Assembly (NCBI GenBank): GCA_052168355.1
Contig: JBQLZQ010000059.1
Span: forward strand, 75,845-139,844
Length of the DNA stretch: 64,000 nucleotides
Direction: 5' to 3'
Origin: JBQLZQ01 sp052168355
Lineage (GTDB): Bacteria > Pseudomonadota > Alphaproteobacteria > DSM-16000 > Inquilinaceae
Shown: one piece after another, positions 35,112 to 43,135 of the stretch
Position numbering within the stretch: position 1 is the first letter of the stretch
How the letters are laid out: every line of letters begins with the position of its first letter
Program-made: the position numbers and the translations under genes
Notes under the pieces: model-generated
Databases searched by the model: none
The model's input: the letters and a program-made list of their open reading frames with translations, nothing else
What the model was told of the DNA's origin: nothing

Positions 35112-36638
35112 CTATTCGACGGTGTCGTCCATGGCCGGCCGCCCCGACGCACCGTTGCCGTTTCGCTTGCGCCGCCGGTAATCGCTGTAGAATGGCCAGA
35201 TCAGCAGCAACAGGGCCAGGACCAGGAAGGCGGCCGGCAGCGGTCGGGTGACGATGGGCGAGAAATCGCCGGCCGTCATCATCAGCCCCGACCGCAGCTT
35301 TCCTTCCGCCAAGGGCGCCAGGATGAAGCCGATGACAAAGGGCCCCAAGGGCATGCCCGCCCGCTCCATGGCGAACCCCAGCACCCCGAAGGCGAGCATC
35401 ACATAGACGTCGAACATGGTGTTGTTCAGCGCGTAGGCGCCGATCACGCAGAACACCATCACCACCGGCAGGACGAAGGCGCGCGGCAGGAACATCAGCC
35501 GCGAAACATAACCGACCCCGCCCGACATCATCGCGAACATGGCGATGTTGGCGATCAGGGCGGTGGCGATGATCGCCCAGACGATGTCCGGGTTGTTGAG
35601 GAACAGCAGCGGGCCCGGCTGCACCGAATGGATCATCAGCGCGCCGATCAGGATGGCGTCGATCACGCTGCCGGGAATGCCCATGGCGATCAGCGGGATC
35701 AGCGCGCCGCCGACGGTGGCATTGTTGGCCGCCTCCGACGCCACGATGCCCTCTTCCGAACCGGTGCCGAACACCTCGGGCGTCTTCGACATGTTCTTGG
35801 CGGCGGTGTAGGCGATGACCGACCCGATCGACGCCCCGACACCGGGCAGGATCCCGACCCAGGTACCGATGACCGACGACCGGACCAGGTTGAACGCCTG
35901 GTTCTTCCAGTCGCGCAGGGACATCAGGATGCCCTTGCGCGACATCTCGACCCGTTCCACGGTCGTGTTGATCTCCAGGACGTCCTTGATGATCTGACTG
36001 ACCGCGAATACGCCGATCAGGACTGGCAGCAGGCCCAAGCCGCCGTTGAGCATATACCAGTCCCAGGTCAGGCGCGGCGTGCCCGATGACGGGTCGACGC
36101 CGGGCATCGAGATCAGCATCCCCAAAAGGCCGGATATCAGCCCCTTGACCATGGCGCCCTGGCTGACCGACGCGATCAGCACGATGGCCATCAGCACCAG
36201 GGTGAAATATTCGAACGGGCCGAACCGGGTCGCCCAGATGGACAGGGGCTTGGAAATCAGGACCAGCGCCATCCAGGACACCAGGCCGCCGATGAAGGAC
36301 GCGGAGATGCCCAACCCCAGGGCCCGCCCCGGCCGTCCACCCCGCGCCATCGGATAACCGTCCAGAGTGGTCATCACCGCCGCGGGCGTGCCGGGCATGC
36401 GCAGCAGCGTCGCCGTGATCAGCCCGCCGCTGATGGCCCCCACATACATCGAGACGAGCAGAATGATCGCGTTGACGGGAGCCATGTGGAAGGTCAGCGG
36501 CAGCGTCAGCGCGATCAGCATGGCGCCGGTCAGCCCCGGGATCGCCCCGACCACGATGCCCAGGAACGTGCCGATCAGCATCATCATGAACGGCAGCGGC
36601 GTGAACAGGACGCCAAGAGCGCCGGCAAGATCGGCCAT
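35112..36638 (-). CDS. tctA: TTT transporter large membrane subunit TctA, second system
   Basis: The 508-residue TctA-family permease has GIVVGAIPGLTGAMLIAL, YVGAISGGLITATLLRMPGTPAAVMTTLDGYPMA, a second-half ILPGVGASIGSVIAY, and about twelve expected membrane segments. It completes a tctC-tctB-tctA set on the minus strand that converges with the GntR-enolase-LarA operon, so substrate and pathway are probably shared across the two strands. It starts nine bases after the tctB stop. Confidence 0.95.
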   Translation of the reverse strand: MADLAGALGVLFTPLPFMMMLIGTFLGIVVGAIPGLTGAMLIALTLPLTFHMAPVNAIILLVSMYVGAISGGLITATLLRMPGTPAAVMTTLDGYPMARGGRPGRALGLGISASFIGGLVSWMALVLISKPLSIWATRFGPFEYFTLVLMAIVLIASVSQGAMVKGLISGLLGMLISMPGVDPSSGTPRLTWDWYMLNGGLGLLPVLIGVFAVSQIIKDVLEINTTVERVEMSRKGILMSLRDWKNQAFNLVRSSVIGTWVGILPGVGASIGSVIAYTAAKNMSKTPEVFGTGSEEGIVASEAANNATVGGALIPLIAMGIPGSVIDAILIGALMIHSVQPGPLLFLNNPDIVWAIIATALIANIAMFAMMSGGVGYVSRLMFLPRAFVLPVVMVFCVIGAYALNNTMFDVYVMLAFGVLGFAMERAGMPLGPFVIGFILAPLAEGKLRSGLMMTAGDFSPIVTRPLPAAFLVLALLLLIWPFYSDYRRRKRNGNGASGRPAMDDTVE

Positions 36639-36647
36639 GGGAATGCT

Positions 36648-37133
36648 CTACGTTGCCGGCAGGTCGACGAAAAAGATGTGGGTGAAGACGTACTGGCAGC
36701 CGAACCCCATCAGCACCGCGATCAGGGCCGCGACGACGAGGAGGCGCGGTCGAAACCGGACCAGCAGGCCGATGGACACGAACAGAAACAACGCGGTGCC
36801 CACCGCAAATCCGATCAGCCCCAGCGCCATGGCCAGCACATAGGCCACGGTAAGAAGGAAGATGGCGGCCGCATCGACGGGTCGCGGTACCAGCATGTCG
36901 TCCGCCGCGGGCGGTGCCGCACGGCCGCGCCGCAGGGTCAGGCCGGCCTGGGCGATGACCACCAGGCTGAGCAGGATGATCAAACCGGCCACAATCCTTG
37001 GGATCGGCGCCGATCCCAAGGGTTCGAAGGTACCCGGCGGCAGGCGACGGCTTTCCCAGAGGACGGCCGAACACACCACGATCAGAAACACCGAAAGGCC
37101 GATATCGGTGCGCGGCGTCTTAACGTTGTTCAT
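36648..37133 (-). CDS. tctB: TTT transporter small membrane subunit TctB, second system
   Basis: The 161-residue protein has four expected membrane segments and the TctB pattern (DIGLSVFLIVVCSAVLWES, then PLGSAPIPRIVAGLIILLSL). ATG 37133 was chosen; the open frame extends to 37175 but that part overlaps the hairpin after tctC. The gene is nine bases from tctA and about 88 bases from tctC. Confidence 0.88.
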   Translation of the reverse strand: MNNVKTPRTDIGLSVFLIVVCSAVLWESRRLPPGTFEPLGSAPIPRIVAGLIILLSLVVIAQAGLTLRRGRAAPPAADDMLVPRPVDAAAIFLLTVAYVLAMALGLIGFAVGTALFLFVSIGLLVRFRPRLLVVAALIAVLMGFGCQYVFTHIFFVDLPAT

Positions 37134-37158
37134 GGCGGTTCTCGACCGGCGGTGCTGC

Positions 37159-37195
37159 GAGCCGACGCTCCACATCTATGTGGCGGCGCCGGCTC
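37159..37195. repeat. Long imperfect hairpin between tctC and tctB (second system)
   Basis: Nested arms GAGCCG/CGGCTC, CGC/GCG and CCACAT/ATGTGG close on a two-base loop, with small internal mismatches. It sits directly after the tctC stop. No U-tract follows, matching the hairpin in the first tct operon. Confidence 0.65.
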
Positions 37196-37221
37196 AAAGG
37201 GAGGTCAAATGGCTTCCGGTC

Positions 37222-38199
37222 CTACTTCTTCGCCGCCTGCTGGGCGACGGGAAGCGTCCGCTCCCACGTGTCGTCTAGTGAGGCCTGCAAGGCATCGTCC
37301 CGCAGGAACAAGGGCGAGAAGAGTTGCTCGTCGAACATCGTCTTGACCCGTTCTGTCTCCATCGCCGCCTCCAGAGCGTCCGCCATGCCGTCGATCGCCT
37401 CCTGCGGTGTCCCGAGCGGCGCGAACCACCAGCTCTCGACGCAGAAGGTCATGTCGTAACCCAACTCGCGCAGTGTCGGCAGATCCGGGAGGCGCGGGTG
37501 CCGTTCCGCGCCGGTATAGGCCAGCGGCTTGATCTGAGCATCGGCGCTGGGATTGCCGTCCTTGTCCATCGCGAAGTTCATGACCTCGGCACCCGACAGG
37601 ACGGTGGCGTTGGTCTGGCTGCCGGTCAGGGCCGTGAAGTTGGCCGTGCCGCCGCCGATCTGGACAAAGCGGAACTCCGCCCCTTCCGCCTGGTTCTGCA
37701 GCATGATACCGGCCAGATGGTTGATGGCGCCCAGGTTGACGCCGAAGATCAGGGAATCGGGGTTCTCCTTGGCTTGGGCCAGCAATTCCTCCACCGAGTC
37801 GATACCGGAGTCGGTGCGAACCATCGGCGCCAGGCAGAATTCGCCGGTCGCGGCCACGGGCGCGAAATCCTTGTAGCCGAAATCGAACATGCCGCCGCCC
37901 TGCCCGCCCATCAGCGCGATATGGACCAGCAGGAACTCGTAGCCGTCCGGCGTCGCCTCCATGACCCGGCGCGAGCCGATCGAGAAATGGCCCCCGACAT
38001 TGATCACGGTGATCGGCTGCGGCAGCAGGTCGTTCTCCTCGATGGCCGCTGCGAAAACCCGGGCGATCTGGTCGGACGTTCCGCCGGCCCCGAACGGGAC
38101 CACCAGCTTGACCGGTTTGTCCGGCCAGGCCATGGCGGGTGCCGCCATGCCCAGTGTCAGCGCCAAGGCGCCCAGGATGATCTTGGCCAGGATGTTCAT
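37222..38199 (-). CDS. tctC: TTT transporter periplasmic solute-binding protein TctC, second system
   Basis: The 325-residue Bug/TctC-type protein has a signal peptide ending near AAPAMAWP and the family start WPDKPVKLVVPFGAGGTSDQIARV, then VINVGGHFSIGSRRVM. The usual Asp-containing ligand loop is changed (GGHFSIG instead of PGASG), which may reflect a different ligand. ATG 38199 follows a short GAAG and a more distant GGGGAGG. It faces away from the sulfatase gene at 38423, sharing a 223-base divergent promoter region. Confidence 0.93.
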   Translation of the reverse strand: MNILAKIILGALALTLGMAAPAMAWPDKPVKLVVPFGAGGTSDQIARVFAAAIEENDLLPQPITVINVGGHFSIGSRRVMEATPDGYEFLLVHIALMGGQGGGMFDFGYKDFAPVAATGEFCLAPMVRTDSGIDSVEELLAQAKENPDSLIFGVNLGAINHLAGIMLQNQAEGAEFRFVQIGGGTANFTALTGSQTNATVLSGAEVMNFAMDKDGNPSADAQIKPLAYTGAERHPRLPDLPTLRELGYDMTFCVESWWFAPLGTPQEAIDGMADALEAAMETERVKTMFDEQLFSPLFLRDDALQASLDDTWERTLPVAQQAAKK

Positions 38200-38315
38200 G
38201 ATCTTCGATGTCCTCCCCTGCGGCGCCTGCGGCGCCGTTCTTCGTTGGCCGATGGGCGGATATCGCCGCACCCGGCTGCCGGAAACCGCCGACGGCGGCG
38301 CCCGATCAGCTACAC

Positions 38316-38343
38316 ATTAGCCCGAAGACACTATAGGTTTCAA
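38316..38343 (-). promoter_or_regulatory. Putative promoter of the second tct operon
   Basis: On the minus strand TTGAAA (38343-38338) is 16 bases from GCTAAT (38321-38316). A palindrome at 38342-38354 overlaps the -35 end. Consensus-based only. Confidence 0.35.
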
Positions 38344-38354
38344 GTTTAGAACTT
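38342..38354. promoter_or_regulatory. Palindromic operator candidate in the tctC-sulfatase divergent gap
   Basis: AAGTTTAGAACTT has perfect 5-bp arms around a three-base centre, in an AT-rich patch. It lies between divergent tctC and sulfatase genes and overlaps the -35 proposed for tctC. The GntR protein at 31863 is one candidate regulator. Confidence 0.4.
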
Positions 38355-38422
38355 TAGAATGAGACGGGGAAATCCGGCGCAGAGCCCGGCCGACCCCGCA
38401 GATCGCAAAGGATCCGCCCCAC

Positions 38423-39925
38423 ATGACCGACCAACCCAATCTGCTGTTCCTGATGTCCGACCAGCACAGCCAGCGTCTGGCCGGCTGCTATGGGGACCCG
38501 CTGGTCCGGACCCCCAACCTCGACCGTCTGGCCGCCAGGGGGGTGACGTTCGACAACGCCTACACGCCGTCGCCCCTGTGCGTGCCGGCGCGGATGTCGC
38601 TGCTGACCGGCAACCACCCCTCCAGCCAGGATTGCTGGACCAACAGCGATCCGCTGGCCTCGACCATTCCGACCACCGCCCATGCCGCCGGCGCGGCGGG
38701 GTACCGACCGGTCCTGATTGGCCGGATGCACGCCATCGGCCCCGATCAGATGCACGGATACGCGGAGCGGGAGGTCGGCGATCACAGCACCAACTGGGTC
38801 GGCGGTACGGCCCACTCGCTGGGGATCCTGGACCGGACCAACGACCCGTTCCGCGTCAGCATCGAACGGTCGGGGCCCGGTCAATCCTCCTACGAGCTGC
38901 ACGACGACGATGTCGCGGCGGCGACGGTGGCCCGGATCGGCGCCATCGCCGAGGGCCGGCGCAACGGCGACGACCGGCCGTTCTTTCTGGTCTCCAGCTA
39001 TCTCCTGCCGCACCAGCCCTATGTCGCAAAGACCGACGACTACGCGCTGTATGACGGCAAGGTCGGCGGCCCGGAGCAACCGCCCGCGCCGCCCGACCGC
39101 GAGCACCCGTACCTGGCGGCGTGGCGGCGGCACACCGGTATCGAGACCCTGGACTATGCCGACATCGTCCGGTCGCGCACCGCCTACTACGCCCTGGTCA
39201 CCGCCTTCGACCGCATGGTCGGGCGGGTCCTGGACGCCCTGCAAGAATCGGGGCTGACCGACAACACGCTGATCGTCTACGTCTCCGACCATGGCGACCA
39301 GATCGGCGAGCGGGGGCTGTGGTGGAAGCAGACCTTCTACGAGGAATCGGTCAAGGTGCCCATGATCCTGTCCTGGCCGGGACATCTGCCGGCCGGGGAA
39401 CGACGGTCCCAGATCGTCAACCTGATCGATCTGGCCCCGACCCTTTGCGAGGCCCTGAGCGCACCGGCCCTGCCCGGCATCGACGGGCGCAGCTTTCTCG
39501 GCATTGCCCGGGACCGGGCGCTTCCTTGGCTGGACCAAACCTTCTCGGAATACTGCACCGACGGCATGTCGCCCTGGACCCTGCCCGAGCCGGTGCAGCA
39601 GCGGATGATCCGTTCCGGTCCCTGGAAGCTGGTCTACTATCATGGCTATCGTCCGCAGCTCTTCAACCTCGACGACGACCCGGGAGAGATCCGGGATCTG
39701 GCGGAAGATCCCGCCCACGCCGCCATCCGCGACGCGCTGGTCGACCGGGTGCTGGCCGGATGGGACCCGGAAGCGATCGCCAGCCGCATCGCCCGGACAC
39801 GCCCCCGAAAGGAGCTCTTGCGAACCTGGAGCCGGCAGGTGCAGCCCCCCGACCAACATCGCTGGACCGTCAGGATGGAGGACAATTGGCTGGACGACCG
39901 GGCCCGGCAGGATGCGGATACATGA
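38423..39925 (+). CDS. Type I sulfatase (Cys-type)
   Basis: The 500-residue sulfatase has CxPxR as CVPAR with Cys53, the N-terminal metal site LLFLMSDQH and VSDHGDQIGERGLWWK for the second metal-binding Asp/His. No signal peptide is visible, so it is probably cytoplasmic. ATG 38423 follows AAAGGA. Its stop overlaps the next gene by ATGA, so the pair is translationally coupled. Choline sulfatase and other alkyl or sugar sulfatases share these motifs; the substrate is unknown. Confidence 0.93.
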   Translation: MTDQPNLLFLMSDQHSQRLAGCYGDPLVRTPNLDRLAARGVTFDNAYTPSPLCVPARMSLLTGNHPSSQDCWTNSDPLASTIPTTAHAAGAAGYRPVLIGRMHAIGPDQMHGYAEREVGDHSTNWVGGTAHSLGILDRTNDPFRVSIERSGPGQSSYELHDDDVAAATVARIGAIAEGRRNGDDRPFFLVSSYLLPHQPYVAKTDDYALYDGKVGGPEQPPAPPDREHPYLAAWRRHTGIETLDYADIVRSRTAYYALVTAFDRMVGRVLDALQESGLTDNTLIVYVSDHGDQIGERGLWWKQTFYEESVKVPMILSWPGHLPAGERRSQIVNLIDLAPTLCEALSAPALPGIDGRSFLGIARDRALPWLDQTFSEYCTDGMSPWTLPEPVQQRMIRSGPWKLVYYHGYRPQLFNLDDDPGEIRDLAEDPAHAAIRDALVDRVLAGWDPEAIASRIARTRPRKELLRTWSRQVQPPDQHRWTVRMEDNWLDDRARQDADT

Positions 39926-41331
39926 GCGCGGAACGCACCGTCGGTATCGTCGTGATGCCCGACTATTTCCAGACCGAGGGCGTGGACGCGGTTCTCGACA
40001 CCCTGATCGGGCGGGCCGGCGTCACCGCCGTGTGCACGGCGCCCTATGTCTCCGAACCGTGCGGCGATGACAGCGGCTCCCGCGAACCGCCGCCCGACGC
40101 CGGCGCCGGCGGTGTGCGCCTGCTCGATCGGCCATTGTGGGGTCGCCGGGAACTGCGGATCCGCACGGCGCCCAGCTTCGCCCCCGAACGGTCGTTCTAT
40201 GAAGGCCTGCGGTATCAGCCGCCCGTTCCGGACGATCTGACCGTTCGCGACGGCGCCATCGTCGGCCGGTTTCTGGTCGCCGCCCGGGCCCGCGGCCTGA
40301 AGACCTATGTTCAGATCATGGCGGCCGCACCCCCTGGCTATCGCGTCCAGCTTGCCGGGGTGACCGACGACGACCAGCCGCGCCTGCCGGACGGGCGCCT
40401 GCCCGTCGGCCGTGTGGACGGGAACGGCAGTCTGGCCAGCCCCAACATCCAGGCCTACACAACGGCCCTGATCCGCGATCTGTGCCGGGCCTACCCCGAT
40501 GTCGACGGTTTCCGCGTCGACTGGCCGGAATACCCGCCCTACAGCATGGACAGCCTGTTTCTGGATTTTTCCGGCCACGCGATGACGGCGGCGAAAGAGT
40601 TCGGGATCGACGCCGAGGCGATGCGGCGCGACGCGCTGTCGCTCTACCGCACGCTCCATGGCGGCCTGACCGACGCGATGGTGGATCGGTGGACCGGTCC
40701 CGGCGGGTGGGACGCCGTCATGGCCGCCTATCCTGGCATCGGCGATCTGCTGCGGCTCAAGGCGTCCCTGTGCGGGGCCCTTCTGGACGGGTTCCGCGCG
40801 GCGCTGGACGATGCGGCGGGACCCGGCGCCAAGGAACTGATACCCAACGCTTTTCCGCCCCCCTGGTCGCGCGCGTCGGGCATGCATTTCGAGCGTCTGG
40901 CCGGCAAGTGCGACGGGTTCGCGGTCAAGCTCTACACCATGCACTGGCCGATGATGCTGCGGTTCTATGGCGACCAGCTTCTGGCCGCCAACCCCGGCCT
41001 GTCGTCGGCGACGCTGGCCCGCGCCCTGATCCGCGCCACCGACGTGGCCGATGACTGGCCGGTCGCATCGGTGGCCGATTTCGCCTACCCCGAACCGGAC
41101 GAGGCGCACCCGGCCGGGCTGGCGGCCCAGGCCCGCAAGGTCGCGGAGGCGCGCCGGCGGGCCGGAGCGACCCCGGTCTATGTGCTGGCCCACGGCTATG
41201 GCCCGGCGGAGGATGTGCGGCGGCGGGTCCGGCTGGCGCACGAGGCATCGGGCGGCCGGATCTGGGTCAACCGCTACGGCTATCTGAGCGACGAGAAGCT
41301 GGACATCATCGGCGCAGAGACTCGGCCCTGA
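39922..41331 (+). CDS. Unrecognised TIM-barrel-like protein coupled to a sulfatase
   Basis: The 469-residue protein is not one I recognise. It has no signal peptide. Features resemble glycoside-hydrolase-like barrels: VGIVVMPDYFQTEGVDAVLDTLI (strand-helix start), GLKTYVQIMAAAPPGY, DGFRVDWPEYPPY (acidic pair after a strand), FAVKLYTMHWPMMLRFYGDQL and VYVLAHGYG plus WVNRYGYLS near the end, each ending a predicted strand. ATG 39922 overlaps the sulfatase stop (ATGA). A role in hydrolysing or binding the desulfated glycoside is an inference from context; it could also be a lyase or an isomerase. Confidence 0.75.
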   Translation: MSAERTVGIVVMPDYFQTEGVDAVLDTLIGRAGVTAVCTAPYVSEPCGDDSGSREPPPDAGAGGVRLLDRPLWGRRELRIRTAPSFAPERSFYEGLRYQPPVPDDLTVRDGAIVGRFLVAARARGLKTYVQIMAAAPPGYRVQLAGVTDDDQPRLPDGRLPVGRVDGNGSLASPNIQAYTTALIRDLCRAYPDVDGFRVDWPEYPPYSMDSLFLDFSGHAMTAAKEFGIDAEAMRRDALSLYRTLHGGLTDAMVDRWTGPGGWDAVMAAYPGIGDLLRLKASLCGALLDGFRAALDDAAGPGAKELIPNAFPPPWSRASGMHFERLAGKCDGFAVKLYTMHWPMMLRFYGDQLLAANPGLSSATLARALIRATDVADDWPVASVADFAYPEPDEAHPAGLAAQARKVAEARRRAGATPVYVLAHGYGPAEDVRRRVRLAHEASGGRIWVNRYGYLSDEKLDIIGAETRP

Positions 41332-42816
41332 TCAGGCCGTTCCGACCACCCGGGACGGGTCGTCGGGCGGCGGCGGCGGAAAGTGCAGTCCGCGCTGGCC
41401 GGAAAGGCCCCGGTTGGGCAGCGGCGCCACGTCGGGTGCCGGACAGCCGGTCAGCCTATCGTTCTTCACCCACTCGAGATCGGCGCCGTAGAGCTCCGCC
41501 GCCAGCGCGGCCGACAGGCGCTCCAAAGTGTTGGCATGGCCCTCGGACGGGGACAGGTCGTTCAGTTCACGGGGGTCGGCGTCGAGATCGAACAGTTGAA
41601 GGCGGTTGCCGGCCGGGTACCAGATCAGTTTGTGGCGCCCGTCGGTGACCATGCGGGTCGCCTTGGCCGGATCCTCCAGGGCCTCGCCATAGAGGTGAGG
41701 CCGCCGGGTTTCGCCGATCATGGAGAGCCCCGTGCAGGTGGCCGGGATGTCCAGCCCGGCCAGGTCCAGCAGCGTCGGCATGATGTCCTGCAGACCGACC
41801 AGACGGTCGTCGCGCCGGTGGTGCCCGACCCGGTCGCACCCGGCGCGGCCGACCAGGATCAGCGGCAGGTTGGCCGACCCTTCGTACAGATACCGCTTGG
41901 CGTAGAGACCGTGATCGCCCAGCAGGTCGCCATGATCGCTGGTGAACAGGATGATCGTGTCGTCGAGCACGCCTTCTTCCCGCAGTGTCCCGATCACCGG
42001 GCGAAGCTGGTGGTCGATATGGGTACACAAGGCGTAGAAGGCGCGCCGGACGCCATCCAGCACCTCCGGCGACAGCGCCGGCCAGAAGTTGCGCACGATC
42101 TTCAGCGCCGCCGGTAGATCATCGAAGTCCGCGGCCCAGCCGCCTTCGGCCGGCGGATCGACGGGCCGGCGCGCATAGCGGTCCAGATAGGCGGCCAGCG
42201 GCACCAGCGGCGGATGCGGGTGGGTGTAGGAGAGATGCCAGAACGCCGGCCGCGTGGGGTCGCGGCGCTTGATCGTCCGGCACATCGCCGCCGTCGTCCA
42301 GTTGGTGACGTGGCAGTCCTCCGGCAGGTGCCAGGGGCGCCACACATAGTCGTTGTTGCTCATCCCGTGCAGGAACTGGCGGCCGGCGAAGCCGCGGTCG
42401 GCCAGGAACAGGTCGTAATCGTCGATGGCGCCAAGCTGCGGCCGCCCTTCCTCGGCCAGCAGCACGTCGTCGAAGCCGATTCGGTCGCGCTGGGGATAGA
42501 CGTGCAGCTTGCCGACCGCGAAGGTCTGATAGCCGCCGTCGCGAAAGCAGCGGGCCAGCAGCGGCAGATCCGGCATCGGCGCCGCCGGCTGAAAGGTGCG
42601 GTCGCCATGCACGCGCGGGCTGGTCCCGGTCATGATCGTGCGGCGGGCCGGAATGCAGATCGGACATTCCGAATAGGCGCGGGTGAAGCGGACGCCGTTG
42701 GCGGCGAGTTGATCCAGGGTCGGCGTTTCGACCACGGGATGGCCGGCCGCGCCCAGCAGGCGTCCCGGCCACTGATCGACGGTGATGAACAGGACGTTGG
42801 GACGATCAAGGGCCAC
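41332..42816 (-). CDS. Type I sulfatase (Cys-type)
   Basis: The 494-residue sulfatase has CxPxR as CIPAR with Cys54, the metal site VLFITVDQW and LFTSDHGDLLGDHGLYAKR. The start is GTG 42816, preceded by GGAGGAAAG; an upstream in-frame ATG at 42867 falls inside the neighbouring dehydratase subunit gene. It overlaps that gene by 11 bases and runs convergent with the TIM-barrel-like gene, their stops one base apart. It differs enough from the sulfatases at 18999 and 38423 to suggest a distinct substrate. Confidence 0.93.
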   Translation of the reverse strand: MALDRPNVLFITVDQWPGRLLGAAGHPVVETPTLDQLAANGVRFTRAYSECPICIPARRTIMTGTSPRVHGDRTFQPAAPMPDLPLLARCFRDGGYQTFAVGKLHVYPQRDRIGFDDVLLAEEGRPQLGAIDDYDLFLADRGFAGRQFLHGMSNNDYVWRPWHLPEDCHVTNWTTAAMCRTIKRRDPTRPAFWHLSYTHPHPPLVPLAAYLDRYARRPVDPPAEGGWAADFDDLPAALKIVRNFWPALSPEVLDGVRRAFYALCTHIDHQLRPVIGTLREEGVLDDTIILFTSDHGDLLGDHGLYAKRYLYEGSANLPLILVGRAGCDRVGHHRRDDRLVGLQDIMPTLLDLAGLDIPATCTGLSMIGETRRPHLYGEALEDPAKATRMVTDGRHKLIWYPAGNRLQLFDLDADPRELNDLSPSEGHANTLERLSAALAAELYGADLEWVKNDRLTGCPAPDVAPLPNRGLSGQRGLHFPPPPPDDPSRVVGTA

Positions 42817-43135
42817 GTTCGCTTTCCTCCCGCCGCAGCGCCCGAACGCTGCGCATGTTGTGGACATGAACCCAGGCCCCCGCCGCGATATCGGCGATGG
42901 CCCGACCGATCGGTTCGCCGTATTTGCGGATCGGTGCGTTCGCGGCCAGGGGACGAAGCGCGATCTTGTGACACAGCGGAATGTCGTCGGCCGCCGTCAC
43001 CCGGTCGATTCCTTCGCCCCGGCGCACGCGCACGCTCTCCCCCGCCGTCAGCGCCCGAAGCGCGGTGGCAACACCGTCGTCGGGGTGCAGGGCCACCGCG
43101 TCCCAGGCGGCGCCGGCGTTGTCCGCGCCAGTCAC
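42806..43135 (-). CDS. UxaA-type dehydratase small subunit (SAF domain)
   Basis: The 109-residue protein is a stand-alone SAF domain: AVALHPDDGVATALRALTAGESV, an IPLCHKIALR block with Cys-His, and IRKYGEPIGRAI followed by VHVHNM. In UxaA/GarD-type sugar acid dehydratases this domain forms the N-terminal lid and is often fused to the large domain; here it is a separate gene. GTG 43135 overlaps the large subunit stop (GTGA). The sulfatase gene downstream starts within its last codons. Confidence 0.88.
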   Translation of the reverse strand: MTGADNAGAAWDAVALHPDDGVATALRALTAGESVRVRRGEGIDRVTAADDIPLCHKIALRPLAANAPIRKYGEPIGRAIADIAAGAWVHVHNMRSVRALRREESERGP

